Part shown: in pieces, positions 1-6,901 of the stretch
Layout: the number at the start of each line of letters is the position of its first letter
Position numbering within the stretch: position 1 is the first letter of the stretch
The notes under the pieces: generated by a model
Databases searched by the model: none
What the model saw: only the letters and a program-made list of their open reading frames with translations
Told to the model about the DNA's origin: nothing
Position numbers and translations under genes: made by a program
Origin: Clostridiales bacterium
GTDB lineage: Bacteria; Bacillota; Clostridia; Christensenellales; Aristaeellaceae
Reading direction: 5' to 3'
DNA: 15,879 bases
NCBI GenBank assembly: GCA_004554085.1
Contig: SFNY01000055.1
Span: 1-15,879, forward strand

Positions 1-175
1 AGGGCAAATAAAGACAGCCCCCGAGTAGGGGGCCGCCCGTAACATTACTGTGGTTGTCAGACCTTTCGATGCCCTCTTTAGAGGCCTACCACAAGAGTTA
101 AGCCCTTATAGGGCTTGGTCAAACCTCCCGTTCAACGGGTGGTTATGACTTCTGTCGCAAGCCTGAAACAACAGC
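1..175 (+). ncRNA. structured non-coding RNA candidate, family not recognised
   Basis: There is no credible coding frame here, but there are many compensating inverted repeats. A GCCCCC/GGGGGC hairpin lies at 17-33. TGTGGT (49-54) pairs with ACCACA (88-93), enclosing a small CCTC/GAGG hairpin at 73-84. A perfect 7-bp hairpin AAGCCCT/AGGGCTT lies at 100-116. An AACC-CCCGT/ACGGG-GGTT hairpin with one T-T mismatch lies at 122-144. GACAG (13-17) can pair with CTGTC (152-156) as a closing helix. GACC (60-63) can pair with GGTC (117-120), which would cross the 49-93 helix as a pseudoknot. The plus strand is preferred because the terminator at 182-210 would then end the RNA, and no room exists for a minus-strand promoter after the gap terminator. 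The strand is uncertain and the 5' end may lie outside the window. 6S and raiA-type RNAs are families to test, not claims. Confidence 0.45.
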
Positions 176-201
176 AAAAAAGCGCACCCTTGCGGGTGCG
201 C
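176..201 (-). terminator. intrinsic terminator of gap (works both ways)
   Basis: A perfect 8-bp stem GCGCACCC (182-189) / GGGTGCGC (194-201) with a 4-base loop is followed on the minus strand by six T residues (181-176). It starts about 30 bases after the gap stop codon. On the plus strand the same stem is followed by a T-rich stretch at 204-210, so it can also end a transcript entering from the left, such as the candidate RNA at 1-175. Confidence 0.87.
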
Positions 202-230
202 CGTTTATTTCAACCTTCTAAGCGACTTGA

Positions 231-1247
231 TTAGGCCAGCTCGGAGAAGTACTTGATGGTACGGACCATCTGAGAAACGTAGGAGTTCTCGTTGTCGTAC
301 CAGGACACGACCTGAACCTGAGAGGTGCCGTTCTCGAGGTTGACGACCATGGTCTGGGTGGCGTCGAACAGGGAGCCGAAGCGCATGCCGATGACGTCGG
401 AGGAAACGATCTCGTCCTCGTTGTAGCCGAAGGACTCGGTGGCCTCAGCCTTCATCTGCGCATTGATCTGCTCCTTGGTCACGTTGCCCTTCACGATGGC
501 GTTCAGGATGGTGGTGGAGCCGGTGGGGGTGGGAACGCGCTGGGCAGCGCCGATCAGCTTGCCGTTCAGCTCGGGGATGACCAGGCCGATGGCCTTGGCA
601 GCGCCGGTGCTGTTGGGAACGATGTTGATCGCGCCTGCGCGGGAGCGACGGAGGTCACCCTTGCGCTGCGGGCCGTCCAGGATCATCTGGTCGCCGGTGT
701 AGGCGTGGATGGTGCACATGATGCCGGACTCGATGGGAGCCAGGTCGTTCAGAGCCTTCGCCATGGGGGCCAGGCAGTTGGTGGTGCAGGAAGCGGCGGA
801 GATGATGGTGTCATCGGCCTTCAGGGTCTTGTGGTTGACGTTGTAAACGATGGTGGGCAGGTCGTTGCCAGCGGGGGCAGAGATGACGACCTTGCGGGCG
901 CCAGCGTCGATGTGGGCCTGGGCCTTCGCCTTGCTGGTGTAGAAGCCGGTGCACTCGAGCACGACGTCGACGCCCAGCTCGCCCCACGGCAGCTCAGCAG
1001 CATTGGCCTTGGCGTAGATGGTGATCTTCTTGCCGTCGACGGTGATGAAGTCCTCGCCAGCCTCAACGGTGTGGCCCAGAGCGGTGTAGTTGCCCTGAGT
1101 GGAGTCGTACTTCAGCAGGTGAGCCAGCATCTTGGGGGAAGTCAGGTCGTTGATGGCGACAACTTCGTAGCCCTCAGCGCCGAACATCTGACGGAAAGCA
1201 AGACGGCCAATGCGGCCAAAACCATTAATCGCAACTTTAACAGCCAT
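231..1247 (-). CDS. gap: glyceraldehyde-3-phosphate dehydrogenase, type I
   Basis: This is cytosolic glycolytic GAPDH. It oxidises and phosphorylates glyceraldehyde 3-phosphate to 1,3-bisphosphoglycerate with NAD. The 338 residues are the usual length. Visible motifs are the Rossmann signature INGFGRIGR (7-15), an aspartate (D34) at the position that favours NAD over NADP, the active-site ASCTTNC with catalytic C154, the partner histidine H181 in TIHAYTGDQ, the NSTGAAKAIG segment and the C-terminal WYDNENSY motif. The ATG is preceded by an AGGAGG ribosome site about 8 bases upstream. The gene stands alone between its own promoter and terminator, so it is not part of the usual gap-pgk-tpi cluster within this window. 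Identification is certain. Whether it is the only GAPDH cannot be seen. Confidence 0.98.
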   Translation of the reverse strand: MAVKVAINGFGRIGRLAFRQMFGAEGYEVVAINDLTSPKMLAHLLKYDSTQGNYTALGHTVEAGEDFITVDGKKITIYAKANAAELPWGELGVDVVLECTGFYTSKAKAQAHIDAGARKVVISAPAGNDLPTIVYNVNHKTLKADDTIISAASCTTNCLAPMAKALNDLAPIESGIMCTIHAYTGDQMILDGPQRKGDLRRSRAGAINIVPNSTGAAKAIGLVIPELNGKLIGAAQRVPTPTGSTTILNAIVKGNVTKEQINAQMKAEATESFGYNEDEIVSSDVIGMRFGSLFDATQTMVVNLENGTSQVQVVSWYDNENSYVSQMVRTIKYFSELA

Positions 1248-1310
1248 GATAAAAACCTCCTAAATTCATGGGGCAATGGATTCAATCCAAACTACCCAGA
1301 TTACATACAT

Positions 1311-1339
1311 ATTGTACCCCAATCTCCGGGGAAGTACAA
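1311..1339 (-). promoter_or_regulatory. probable sigma-A promoter of gap
   Basis: On the minus strand a TACAAT -10 box (1316-1311) lies 17 bases from a partial -35 element TTGTAC (1339-1334), about 65 bases before the gap start. A 7-base direct repeat (CAAGTGT on the plus strand at 1337-1343 and 1348-1354, period 11) overlaps the -35 box. It could bind a regulator or simply be chance. The rest of 1248-1437 shows nothing else I can name. Confidence 0.5.
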
Positions 1340-1437
1340 GTGTTTTTCAAGTGTATTTTTGGTAAAATGCAGTCGAAGCTGCGCCTGAATTTTGTAGGAA
1401 GTGTTCACATTGCGCCGAAAACGGTTGCCTGTAACAC

Positions 1438-1473
1438 AAAAGCAAGCCGATTCCATTGAATTGGCTTGCTTTT
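1438..1473 (-). terminator. intrinsic terminator after deoB
   Basis: A long near-perfect stem AAAAGCAAGCC / GGCTTGCTTTT (arms about 1438-1448 and 1463-1473) is extended inward by ATTC/GAAT after one mismatch. It ends in T residues on the minus strand and begins within 20 bases of the deoB stop. It separates the deoB transcript from gap. The A-rich and T-rich flanks make it symmetrical. Confidence 0.88.
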
Positions 1474-1490
1474 GCAGGTCAATATGCAGT

Positions 1491-2675
1491 TCAGTCCTCG
1501 TCCAGCGCGATGTCGCCGTAGAAGGATGTGCCGTCCAGCTTTTCCTTGCAGCCCAGGGCCTCAAGCACAGTGGCGGAGACGTCCGCGAAGGTCCTGCGCT
1601 CGCCCAGGTTCACGCCCTCCTCCAGCCCCAGGCCCCAGGCCAGCACCGGCACCTTCTCGCGGGTGTGGTCGGTGGTGGGATAGGCGGGATCGCAGCCGTG
1701 GTCGGCGGTGATGATGAGCATGCCGTCGTCACCCAGGAGCTTCAGGATCTCCGGCAGGCGCCTGTCAAAGTCCTCCAGGGCCTTGGCAAAGCCCTTGACG
1801 TCGTTGCGGTGGCCGTAGAGCATGTCGGTGTCCACCAGATTGGCGAACAGCAGGCCCTTCCAGTTGTCCTTCTGCATGTATTCGATGATCGCGTCGGTGC
1901 AGGCGGGATTTCCGGCGGCGTGGTTGGACTGGGTGAGACCGCGATGGTTGAAGATGTCCTCGATCTTGCCCACGCCCAGCACGTCCAGGCCGTTGTTCTT
2001 GATCACGTCCAGCATGGTCGGGCCGAGGGGATCCACGGAGAAGTCGCGGCGGTTGCCGGTGCGCACGAACGCGCCGGGGTTGCCGATGAACGGGCGCGCG
2101 ATGACGCGGCCCACATTGTGCTCGCCCTTGAGCAGGCGGCGGGCGATGCGGCAGATGTGCCACAGCTCCATGGGCGGGATCACGGCCTCGTGGGCAGCGA
2201 TCTGGAACACGCTGTCTGCGGAGGTATACACGATGGGCTTGCCGGTGGTAATGTGCTCCGGGCCCAGCTCCTCGATGATGGCGGTGCCGGAGGCGGGCTT
2301 GTTGCCGATTACCTGAAGTCCGGTCTCCTGCTCGAAGGCGTCGATGACCTCCTTCGGAAAACCGTGGGGATAAGTGGGGAATGGCTTTGACAGGGTCAGG
2401 CCCGCGATCTCCCAATGGCCGGTGGTGGTGTCCTTTCCGGCGGCCTTTTCGACCATGGTGCCGTAGCAGCCGATGGGCTCATCCTCTCCCAGCGGATGCA
2501 TATCGATGGTCTTGAGCAGACCCAGTTCGGTCAGGTTCGGAATGTCCGGGTGCTCCTGCGCGATGACATGCCCGAGGGTATCCGCGCCCTCGTCGCCATA
2601 CTTTGCTGCGTCATGCTGCCAGCCGGCGCCAACGCCGTCGAGCACGATGAGAACCACTCGCTTCATTTTCTTCAC
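1491..2675 (-). CDS. deoB: phosphopentomutase
   Basis: DeoB interconverts ribose/deoxyribose 1-phosphate and 5-phosphate in nucleoside salvage and catabolism, acting in the cytosol with two Mn ions (alkaline-phosphatase superfamily). The 394 residues match the family. Visible residues are metal-binding D13 in LIVLDGVGAG, the phospho-accepting threonine T85 in KDTTTGHWE, D284 and H289 in VDTDMLYGHR, D325/H326 in TADHGCDP, and H337 in TDHTRE. The GTG start is chosen because GGAGGG lies 7 bases before it. That ribosome site sits inside the last codons of the Spo0A-like gene, whose stop is only 3 bases upstream, so the two are almost surely cotranscribed and probably translationally coupled. No other deo genes (deoA, deoD, deoC) are in view. 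Confidence 0.98.
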   Translation of the reverse strand: MKKMKRVVLIVLDGVGAGWQHDAAKYGDEGADTLGHVIAQEHPDIPNLTELGLLKTIDMHPLGEDEPIGCYGTMVEKAAGKDTTTGHWEIAGLTLSKPFPTYPHGFPKEVIDAFEQETGLQVIGNKPASGTAIIEELGPEHITTGKPIVYTSADSVFQIAAHEAVIPPMELWHICRIARRLLKGEHNVGRVIARPFIGNPGAFVRTGNRRDFSVDPLGPTMLDVIKNNGLDVLGVGKIEDIFNHRGLTQSNHAAGNPACTDAIIEYMQKDNWKGLLFANLVDTDMLYGHRNDVKGFAKALEDFDRRLPEILKLLGDDGMLIITADHGCDPAYPTTDHTREKVPVLAWGLGLEEGVNLGERRTFADVSATVLEALGCKEKLDGTSFYGDIALDED

Positions 2676-2678
2676 GTC

Positions 2679-3416
2679 TCATCCCTCCAAACGTAGTATA
2701 TCCGCCAGGCGCGAAATCATTTCACCGCATGTGGGCTGTCCGCGCCCCGCGTCGATTGTATCCGCAAAGATACGATATTGGTTGTCCACCTGATCGCTTC
2801 GCCATGCGAGGCTGATGGCGTGGCGCATGGCGCGCTCCGCCTGTTGCGTTGTGCAGCCGCAGCTCTCCCCGGCGAAGGGATAGACCCGGGCGGCGAGGCT
2901 GTGCACCGCACTTACATCCGCCGCGCAGAGCAGGATCGCGGATCGAAGGCAATCGCGGCCAAGGTGCTGCGGCACGCCAAGCTCGTCCAGCAGCCGGTCC
3001 ACCCCCGCGCACTCCTCCGGGCGGAAGCGCAGTCCGTCGCTGCGCAGCCGGTCGATGGCGGCGGTGAAGCGCTCCATTTGCACGGGCTTCTCCACCAGCA
3101 CCGCGCCCGCCTGTTCCAGAAGATCAGCGTCCGGAACTGCGAACTCGGGGTAGTGCATCAGCAGCACCGCAGGGCGCAGCGGGAGTGCATAGCTGCACAG
3201 CGCGCGCCGCGCAAGCTCCGCGCCGTCCAGCGCCGGGAGCTCCAGATCGACAGCCAGCAGATCCGGCCTGTGCGCCTCCAGCAGCTTCCAGGCGGTCTGG
3301 CCATCCCTGGCGAAGGCGAGCAGCTCGATGCCGGCGCAGGAGAGCGCATGGATCAGCTGCCGCTGCGCCACCGGCGTGGCCGAGGCGGCGACCGCCGTCT
3401 CCATTCGACGCATCAT
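2679..3416 (-). CDS. Spo0A-like transcription regulator with degenerate receiver domain
   Basis: The protein (245 residues from the ATG at 3416) has the two-domain plan of Spo0A. The C-terminal ~110 residues closely follow the Spo0A DNA-binding domain: LDELGVPQHLG near the start, a recognition-helix stretch QAERAMRHAISLAW, and the terminal PTCGEMISRLADILRLE resembling the PTNSEFIAMVADKLRLE of Bacillus Spo0A. The N-terminal ~120 residues are receiver-like and keep a central aspartate (D57 in AVDLELPALDG) and lysine (K110 in VEKP). The acidic pair near the N-terminus is replaced by AASAT, and the conserved Thr/Ser is replaced in LLMHY. Normal Mg-dependent phosphorylation is therefore doubtful. 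The start is chosen for AGGGG upstream of ATG ATG; a GTG at 3443 is in frame but lacks a good ribosome site. It is likely a Spo0A paralogue rather than the master regulator, since spoIVB is not upstream. Targets are unknown. Confidence 0.85.
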   Translation of the reverse strand: MMRRMETAVAASATPVAQRQLIHALSCAGIELLAFARDGQTAWKLLEAHRPDLLAVDLELPALDGAELARRALCSYALPLRPAVLLMHYPEFAVPDADLLEQAGAVLVEKPVQMERFTAAIDRLRSDGLRFRPEECAGVDRLLDELGVPQHLGRDCLRSAILLCAADVSAVHSLAARVYPFAGESCGCTTQQAERAMRHAISLAWRSDQVDNQYRIFADTIDAGRGQPTCGEMISRLADILRLEG

Positions 3417-3454
3417 GCTGCTCACCCCTGCGAATCTGCTCACATCTCTTTTTC

Positions 3455-3482
3455 TTTCTACGGGGATATGTGGAATTCCTGC
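3455..3482 (-). promoter_or_regulatory. sigma-H-like promoter before the Spo0A-like gene
   Basis: On the minus strand GCAGGAATT (3482-3474) matches all positions of the sigma-H -35 consensus RNAGGAWWW known from Bacillus. Twelve bases on, GTAGAAA (3461-3455) matches six of seven positions of RNNGAAT. A start site around 3448 would suit translation from the ATG at 3416. The surrounding 3417-3533 gap is AT-rich with a T7 run (minus strand, about 3499-3493) but no good terminator, so readthrough from the U32 genes is also likely. TGTCGCA (minus strand, 3530-3524) is one base from a Spo0A box, which is weak evidence alone. Confidence 0.45.
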
Positions 3483-3533
3483 GTTGTACAGAAAAAAAGC
3501 AGAAACTTCCCGATTTTAAAACCTGCGACAGAT

Positions 3534-4451
3534 TCAACATCCTGGTGCAGGGTAGTAGCACGCGCCGCTGCAATGGTCATGCAGCAGCTCCCGACGGAGC
3601 TCCTCCGGCGCTGCGTCGCCCATGTCGAGCGCCCTCCGAAGCATGCGCACGTCGCGCTCAATCCAGTCGATGTGGCTCCCCCGCCCCACCACCTTCAGAT
3701 GGGTCACGCCCGCGCGGCGCAGCCGGGGAAGGGCGCACAGGCCGCAGCCGCTTGCCCCGAAGCCGTCCTCCGCTGGGAATGTGGGTTCGTCCGGCGCGGT
3801 GCAGTCCGGCCCGACGGCGCGGTAGGGCACGCGGCACAGCGCCTCCAGCTCGTCACAGTGCAGGCTGAGGCAGTGTGCGCCGGAAAAGTGGCAGTTCTCG
3901 TTGAGCGCGAAGGCCTCGTACTCCAGCTCCGGCGCGGTGGAGATGCAGGCGGCCATCTCCTCCGGGGTCATCTTGCGCGGAAAGATGCAGCGCTCGATGC
4001 CCAACCTGCGGAAGAAAGCCAGTGCGTTGGGACTGAAGCAGCCCGCCTCGCCGCTGAGATGGATGTGCCCGCCGATCCTGTTCTGCTTCAGATGCAGCAG
4101 CAGCGCCGGGTCGGCCAGGATCCAGCGGTTTAGTCCGAGCTGTTTCAGCTCCACGAACAGATCACAGATCAGGGGCAGCTGCTCCGGGAGGTAGTAGAGG
4201 GCGTTGAAGGTGAGCGCGGCACTTACGCCGCAGTCCTCCGCCATGCGCCGGAGCAGCTTCAGATCGCTCATGGAGTCGATCTGAAGCCCCTGCAGCAGCA
4301 CCTCGCGGCGGTTCAGCGGCGTGAAATTCCCATACCTTTCCAGCCAGGAGACGGGCACGTAGCCGCAGAACACCTCGTCCGCGCCCGCAGCGGCCAGCCG
4401 CGGCAGGTTCTCCAGCGCGCCCAGTCCGGCGGTGATCTTCATATCAAGCAT
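3534..4451 (-). CDS. U32-superfamily (peptidase U32-like) iron-sulfur protein
   Basis: The 305-residue protein starts at an ATG 5 bases after GGGAGG; a second in-frame Met three codons on is possible. The N-terminus (MKITAGLGALENLPRLAAAG, then ADEVFCGY) fits the U32 TIM-barrel. Residues 179-194 resemble the U32 signature, with E-x-F, then C187 and C194 spaced C-x6-C, followed by C199, C206, C217, C236 and C239. In the related UbiU, YhbU/V and RlhA proteins similar cysteines hold a 4Fe-4S cluster, and known members act in hydroxylation of ubiquinone precursors or RNA, or collagen degradation in older reports. At 305 residues it is close to the short UbiU/UbiV size. A protease role is not supported by anything visible. 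It follows its homologue after 11 bases. The exact reaction is unknown. Confidence 0.8.
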   Translation of the reverse strand: MLDMKITAGLGALENLPRLAAAGADEVFCGYVPVSWLERYGNFTPLNRREVLLQGLQIDSMSDLKLLRRMAEDCGVSAALTFNALYYLPEQLPLICDLFVELKQLGLNRWILADPALLLHLKQNRIGGHIHLSGEAGCFSPNALAFFRRLGIERCIFPRKMTPEEMAACISTAPELEYEAFALNENCHFSGAHCLSLHCDELEALCRVPYRAVGPDCTAPDEPTFPAEDGFGASGCGLCALPRLRRAGVTHLKVVGRGSHIDWIERDVRMLRRALDMGDAAPEELRRELLHDHCSGACYYPAPGC

Positions 4452-4462
4452 CGGCGCCTCCC

Positions 4463-5761
4463 TCAGAGATTGTACACCAGGCGGTCGATCTGCGGCGGCA
4501 GCGTATTTATGCTGCGCTGAAGCATCAGCAGGGCGTTTCCGCGCCCGATCAGCTTCAGCTCCCTCGGGTACAGGAAGGCGTTCTCCCTGCAAAAGCCTGG
4601 ACAGCCGTCCACCGGGCCCTGCGCGCCGCGATTTCCCGTCTCGCAGCGGGCCTTGAGCGTGCACCAGGCGGAGACGTTGGTGTGGCAGAAGGGCAGGTGC
4701 AGGCTGTGCCTGCCCTCCGGCACGCGTATCTCCCGCCCGCAGGCCTCGTATTCGCAGCGATGCACGCCCAGGCCCTCCAGAAATTCGCGGAAAAGAGGGT
4801 CGTTCAGGCTGTTCTCCGCAAACAGCGCGTGGTGCGCTTCATAGCCGGGCTTCCAAACCATGCGCGGATCCTGGCGCAGCTTGTTGAGCAGCGGTCCAAG
4901 CACCAATTCTGCGCAGTCCGGGCGCTTCCCGGCGCGCTCCAGCATACCCCAGTCGTTTACAGCAAGCTCAATGGGCTGGTTTCGGGTCGCAAGCAGCTCC
5001 ATGAGCGCATCCATCTGTTTTGCAAAGCCCGCCCGCAGCGGCGGAAGCAGCAGCGTGACGGCGAGGCCATCGCACGCAGCCGCATCCAGCAGCTCCGACA
5101 GGCGCTTCAGCTCAGGAAACAGCTCGGGACAGGTCGCGCTGCCGACGTACAGCCGCCGTGGTTCCTCCCGGGGGAACAGGCTGCGCGGAATGCCCAGGTT
5201 GTCGGCATAGACCGTCCACAGGGACGCATCGCCCCGGTGCAGAAAGGCGTCCCACTGATCGGGGTCGCCGAGGGTCAGGGCCAGCTCGCACCCCTGCGGG
5301 TCGGCTGCGATGGGCGCGCCGTCGCCGAACCATTCGTCGTACTGCGCCGCAAGGCTTGCGCAGCAGTTATCGTCGTTAAACTCGGGACAGTCCGTCAGCT
5401 CCTGCGTGCAGCGCTCCATGCCGCCCTCGCAGCGCCAGGTCACGTAATCAGCGAGATCGGCAAGCGCCCGCCGAACCGCGGCTGCATAGCGGGGATCGGA
5501 AATGGAAAGCCGGACCGATGCGCCGTAGTTTTCATGGCGAACCGGCCCGGACATGGCGTATTCGACCTCCAGACGGGTGTAAAGGCCCTGCTGCGGATGG
5601 TAGAAGAGCATCACAAGGGGCGCGCCGTCGGGAAGATACCCATCGACGCGCAGCCACAGACTGCGGGGCGAGATGCGAAGGATGTGCAGCTCCGCACCGC
5701 CCAGCGTGCAGGCGATCAGCCCGGAGGGAACGCCCTCCGCGGCTTCGAATTCCGGGCTCAC
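4463..5761 (-). CDS. divergent U32-like protein with extra N-terminal domain
   Basis: The GTG start is inferred: GGAGGAG lies 8 bases upstream, and GTGA overlaps the stop of the AI-2E gene by four bases. This gives 432 residues. The C-terminal half (about 200-432) looks U32-related: a YVGSATCPEL strand, a VNDWGML motif (269-274) and LVLGPLLNKLR, then a cysteine cluster (C336, C341, C359, C367, C373, C387, C391) that could bind an iron-sulfur cluster. The first ~150 residues are different: beta-strand-like, with ISPRSLWLRV and a LPDGAPLVMLFYHP segment that loosely recalls a PilZ barrel, followed by another cysteine-rich patch (C111, C118, C125, C133, C134). The PilZ resemblance is only an impression, because the RxxxR motif is not evident. 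It is tightly linked to the shorter U32 gene, which suggests a heterodimer as in UbiU-UbiV. Function is not known. Confidence 0.65.
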   Translation of the reverse strand: MSPEFEAAEGVPSGLIACTLGGAELHILRISPRSLWLRVDGYLPDGAPLVMLFYHPQQGLYTRLEVEYAMSGPVRHENYGASVRLSISDPRYAAAVRRALADLADYVTWRCEGGMERCTQELTDCPEFNDDNCCASLAAQYDEWFGDGAPIAADPQGCELALTLGDPDQWDAFLHRGDASLWTVYADNLGIPRSLFPREEPRRLYVGSATCPELFPELKRLSELLDAAACDGLAVTLLLPPLRAGFAKQMDALMELLATRNQPIELAVNDWGMLERAGKRPDCAELVLGPLLNKLRQDPRMVWKPGYEAHHALFAENSLNDPLFREFLEGLGVHRCEYEACGREIRVPEGRHSLHLPFCHTNVSAWCTLKARCETGNRGAQGPVDGCPGFCRENAFLYPRELKLIGRGNALLMLQRSINTLPPQIDRLVYNL

Positions 5762-6891
5762 GGCTGCTGCTCCTCCATGGCGCGCTCCGCCTTGCGCTCG
5801 GCGTTGCGGCGCTGGACGGACTCGCGCAGCAGCTCGTAGGCCACCGAAGCCACGGGGATGACGAAGAACATGCCGGGAATGCCCGCCAGCGCGCCGCCCA
5901 CCATCACGGCGGACAGGGTGACGTAGGCCGGCAGACCCACCGACTTGCCCACCACCCGGGGATAGATCAGGTTGCCCTCCACCTGCTGCGCCACCAGGAA
6001 GATGATGACGAAGATCAGAGCCTTCATGGGCGAGATGGTGACGATCAGCACGCAGCCGATGGCCAGCGAGAGGTACGCGCCCACGTAGGGGATCAGCGCC
6101 AGCAGCGCGGTCATGCAGGCGATGGTGACGGCGTAGGGCACGCGGAAGAGGAGCATGCTCACCAGGATCAGCACGCCCAGGATCACCGCCTCCAGGCACT
6201 GCAGCGACAGGAAGGTGCGGAAGGTGGTGACGAACATCTGAATGCATCGGAGCAGGTACGCGGAAACTCGCTCCGGCAGGAAGGCGAGCACGGTGTTCTT
6301 GGCCTGGCGGCGGATGTTGACCTTGTCCGCGAGGATGTAGATGGCCAGGATGAGCGCCAGCACCACGTCCGAGATGGAGCTGACCATGCTGGTGACGGTG
6401 GTGAAGGCCGTGCCGAAGATGGTGGTCAGGTTGGCGCGGATCCAGTCGCCGATCTCATCGAGCTTGCCTGTGATGAATTCCGGTTCGAGACCGACCTTGC
6501 CGAAGAACTCCACGATCACGTCCTCATTGGTCTGCACGATGACGATGACGTTGGTCACGGCGTTGATGAACTGGGGCACGATGAAGCGCAGCAACACGAA
6601 CAGCACCAGAGGCACGGCGACCACAGCCAGCAGCAGCGAAACGGCCCGGCGCAGCTTTTCAGAGGTGCGGCCCCTGCGATCCATGCGGGCGAAGAGGCGC
6701 TCGAAGCCATGCATCGGCACGTCGAGGATCAGCGCGGCCACCAAGCCGATCAGGATGGAGGAGAACACGCCCAGCACCCAGCTGAGCGCGGAGCTCACGC
6801 GGTTGAGGTTCATCACGACGGCGTAGAGGATCACGCCGAAGGCGATCAGGCGCGCAATGCGGCGCTCCGAAGCGCGGTTGGGATTTTTCAT
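5758..6891 (-). CDS. AI-2E family transporter-like membrane protein
   Basis: The 377-residue integral membrane protein has several hydrophobic helices. Two lie near the N-terminus (around VILYAVVMNL and VLGVFSSILIGLVAAL) and one is LLLAVVAVPLVLFVLL. A long amphipathic extracellular-type region follows (FINAVTNVIVIVQTNEDVIVEFFG through GDWIRANL). The C-terminal group of helices includes ALLALIPYVGAYLSLAIG and QVEGNLIYPRVVGKSVGLPAY, a segment typical of the AI-2E (PF01594, formerly UPF0118) family. Members include the E. coli TqsA exporter and sodium/proton antiporters; the substrate here cannot be read from the sequence. The ATG has a textbook AAGGAGG 5 bases upstream and follows the GTPase stop by 10 bases. 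The C-terminus is charged (KAERAMEEQQP). Confidence 0.93.
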   Translation of the reverse strand: MKNPNRASERRIARLIAFGVILYAVVMNLNRVSSALSWVLGVFSSILIGLVAALILDVPMHGFERLFARMDRRGRTSEKLRRAVSLLLAVVAVPLVLFVLLRFIVPQFINAVTNVIVIVQTNEDVIVEFFGKVGLEPEFITGKLDEIGDWIRANLTTIFGTAFTTVTSMVSSISDVVLALILAIYILADKVNIRRQAKNTVLAFLPERVSAYLLRCIQMFVTTFRTFLSLQCLEAVILGVLILVSMLLFRVPYAVTIACMTALLALIPYVGAYLSLAIGCVLIVTISPMKALIFVIIFLVAQQVEGNLIYPRVVGKSVGLPAYVTLSAVMVGGALAGIPGMFFVIPVASVAYELLRESVQRRNAERKAERAMEEQQP

Positions 6892-6901
6892 ATTGTCCTC
6901 C

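Noticed and set aside
1..33. Minus-strand terminator hairpin (GCCCCC stem plus T-rich tail) ending a minus-strand small RNA
   Set aside because: It is possible, but its T-rich tail would fall within the proposed closing helix and there is no room for a promoter after the gap terminator, so I treat it as an internal stem of a plus-strand RNA.
3405..3411. TTCGACG as a Spo0A box near the start of the Spo0A-like gene
   Set aside because: It has one mismatch, lies at the beginning of the coding region, and seven-base sites with one mismatch are common by chance.
2679..3416. The organism's master Spo0A
   Set aside because: The receiver lacks the acidic pair and switch Thr/Ser, and the gene sits before deoB rather than after spoIVB. 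A paralogue fits better.
3534..4451. True collagenase or peptidase activity for the U32 gene
   Set aside because: No protease catalytic residues are visible. The cysteine spacing matches iron-sulfur U32 members, so the peptidase label is only a family name.
4463..6247. Longer version of the U32-like gene starting near 6247
   Set aside because: The upstream extension is Arg/Pro/His-rich out-of-frame translation of the AI-2E gene. The GTG at 5761 has a good ribosome site and overlaps the previous stop in the usual way.
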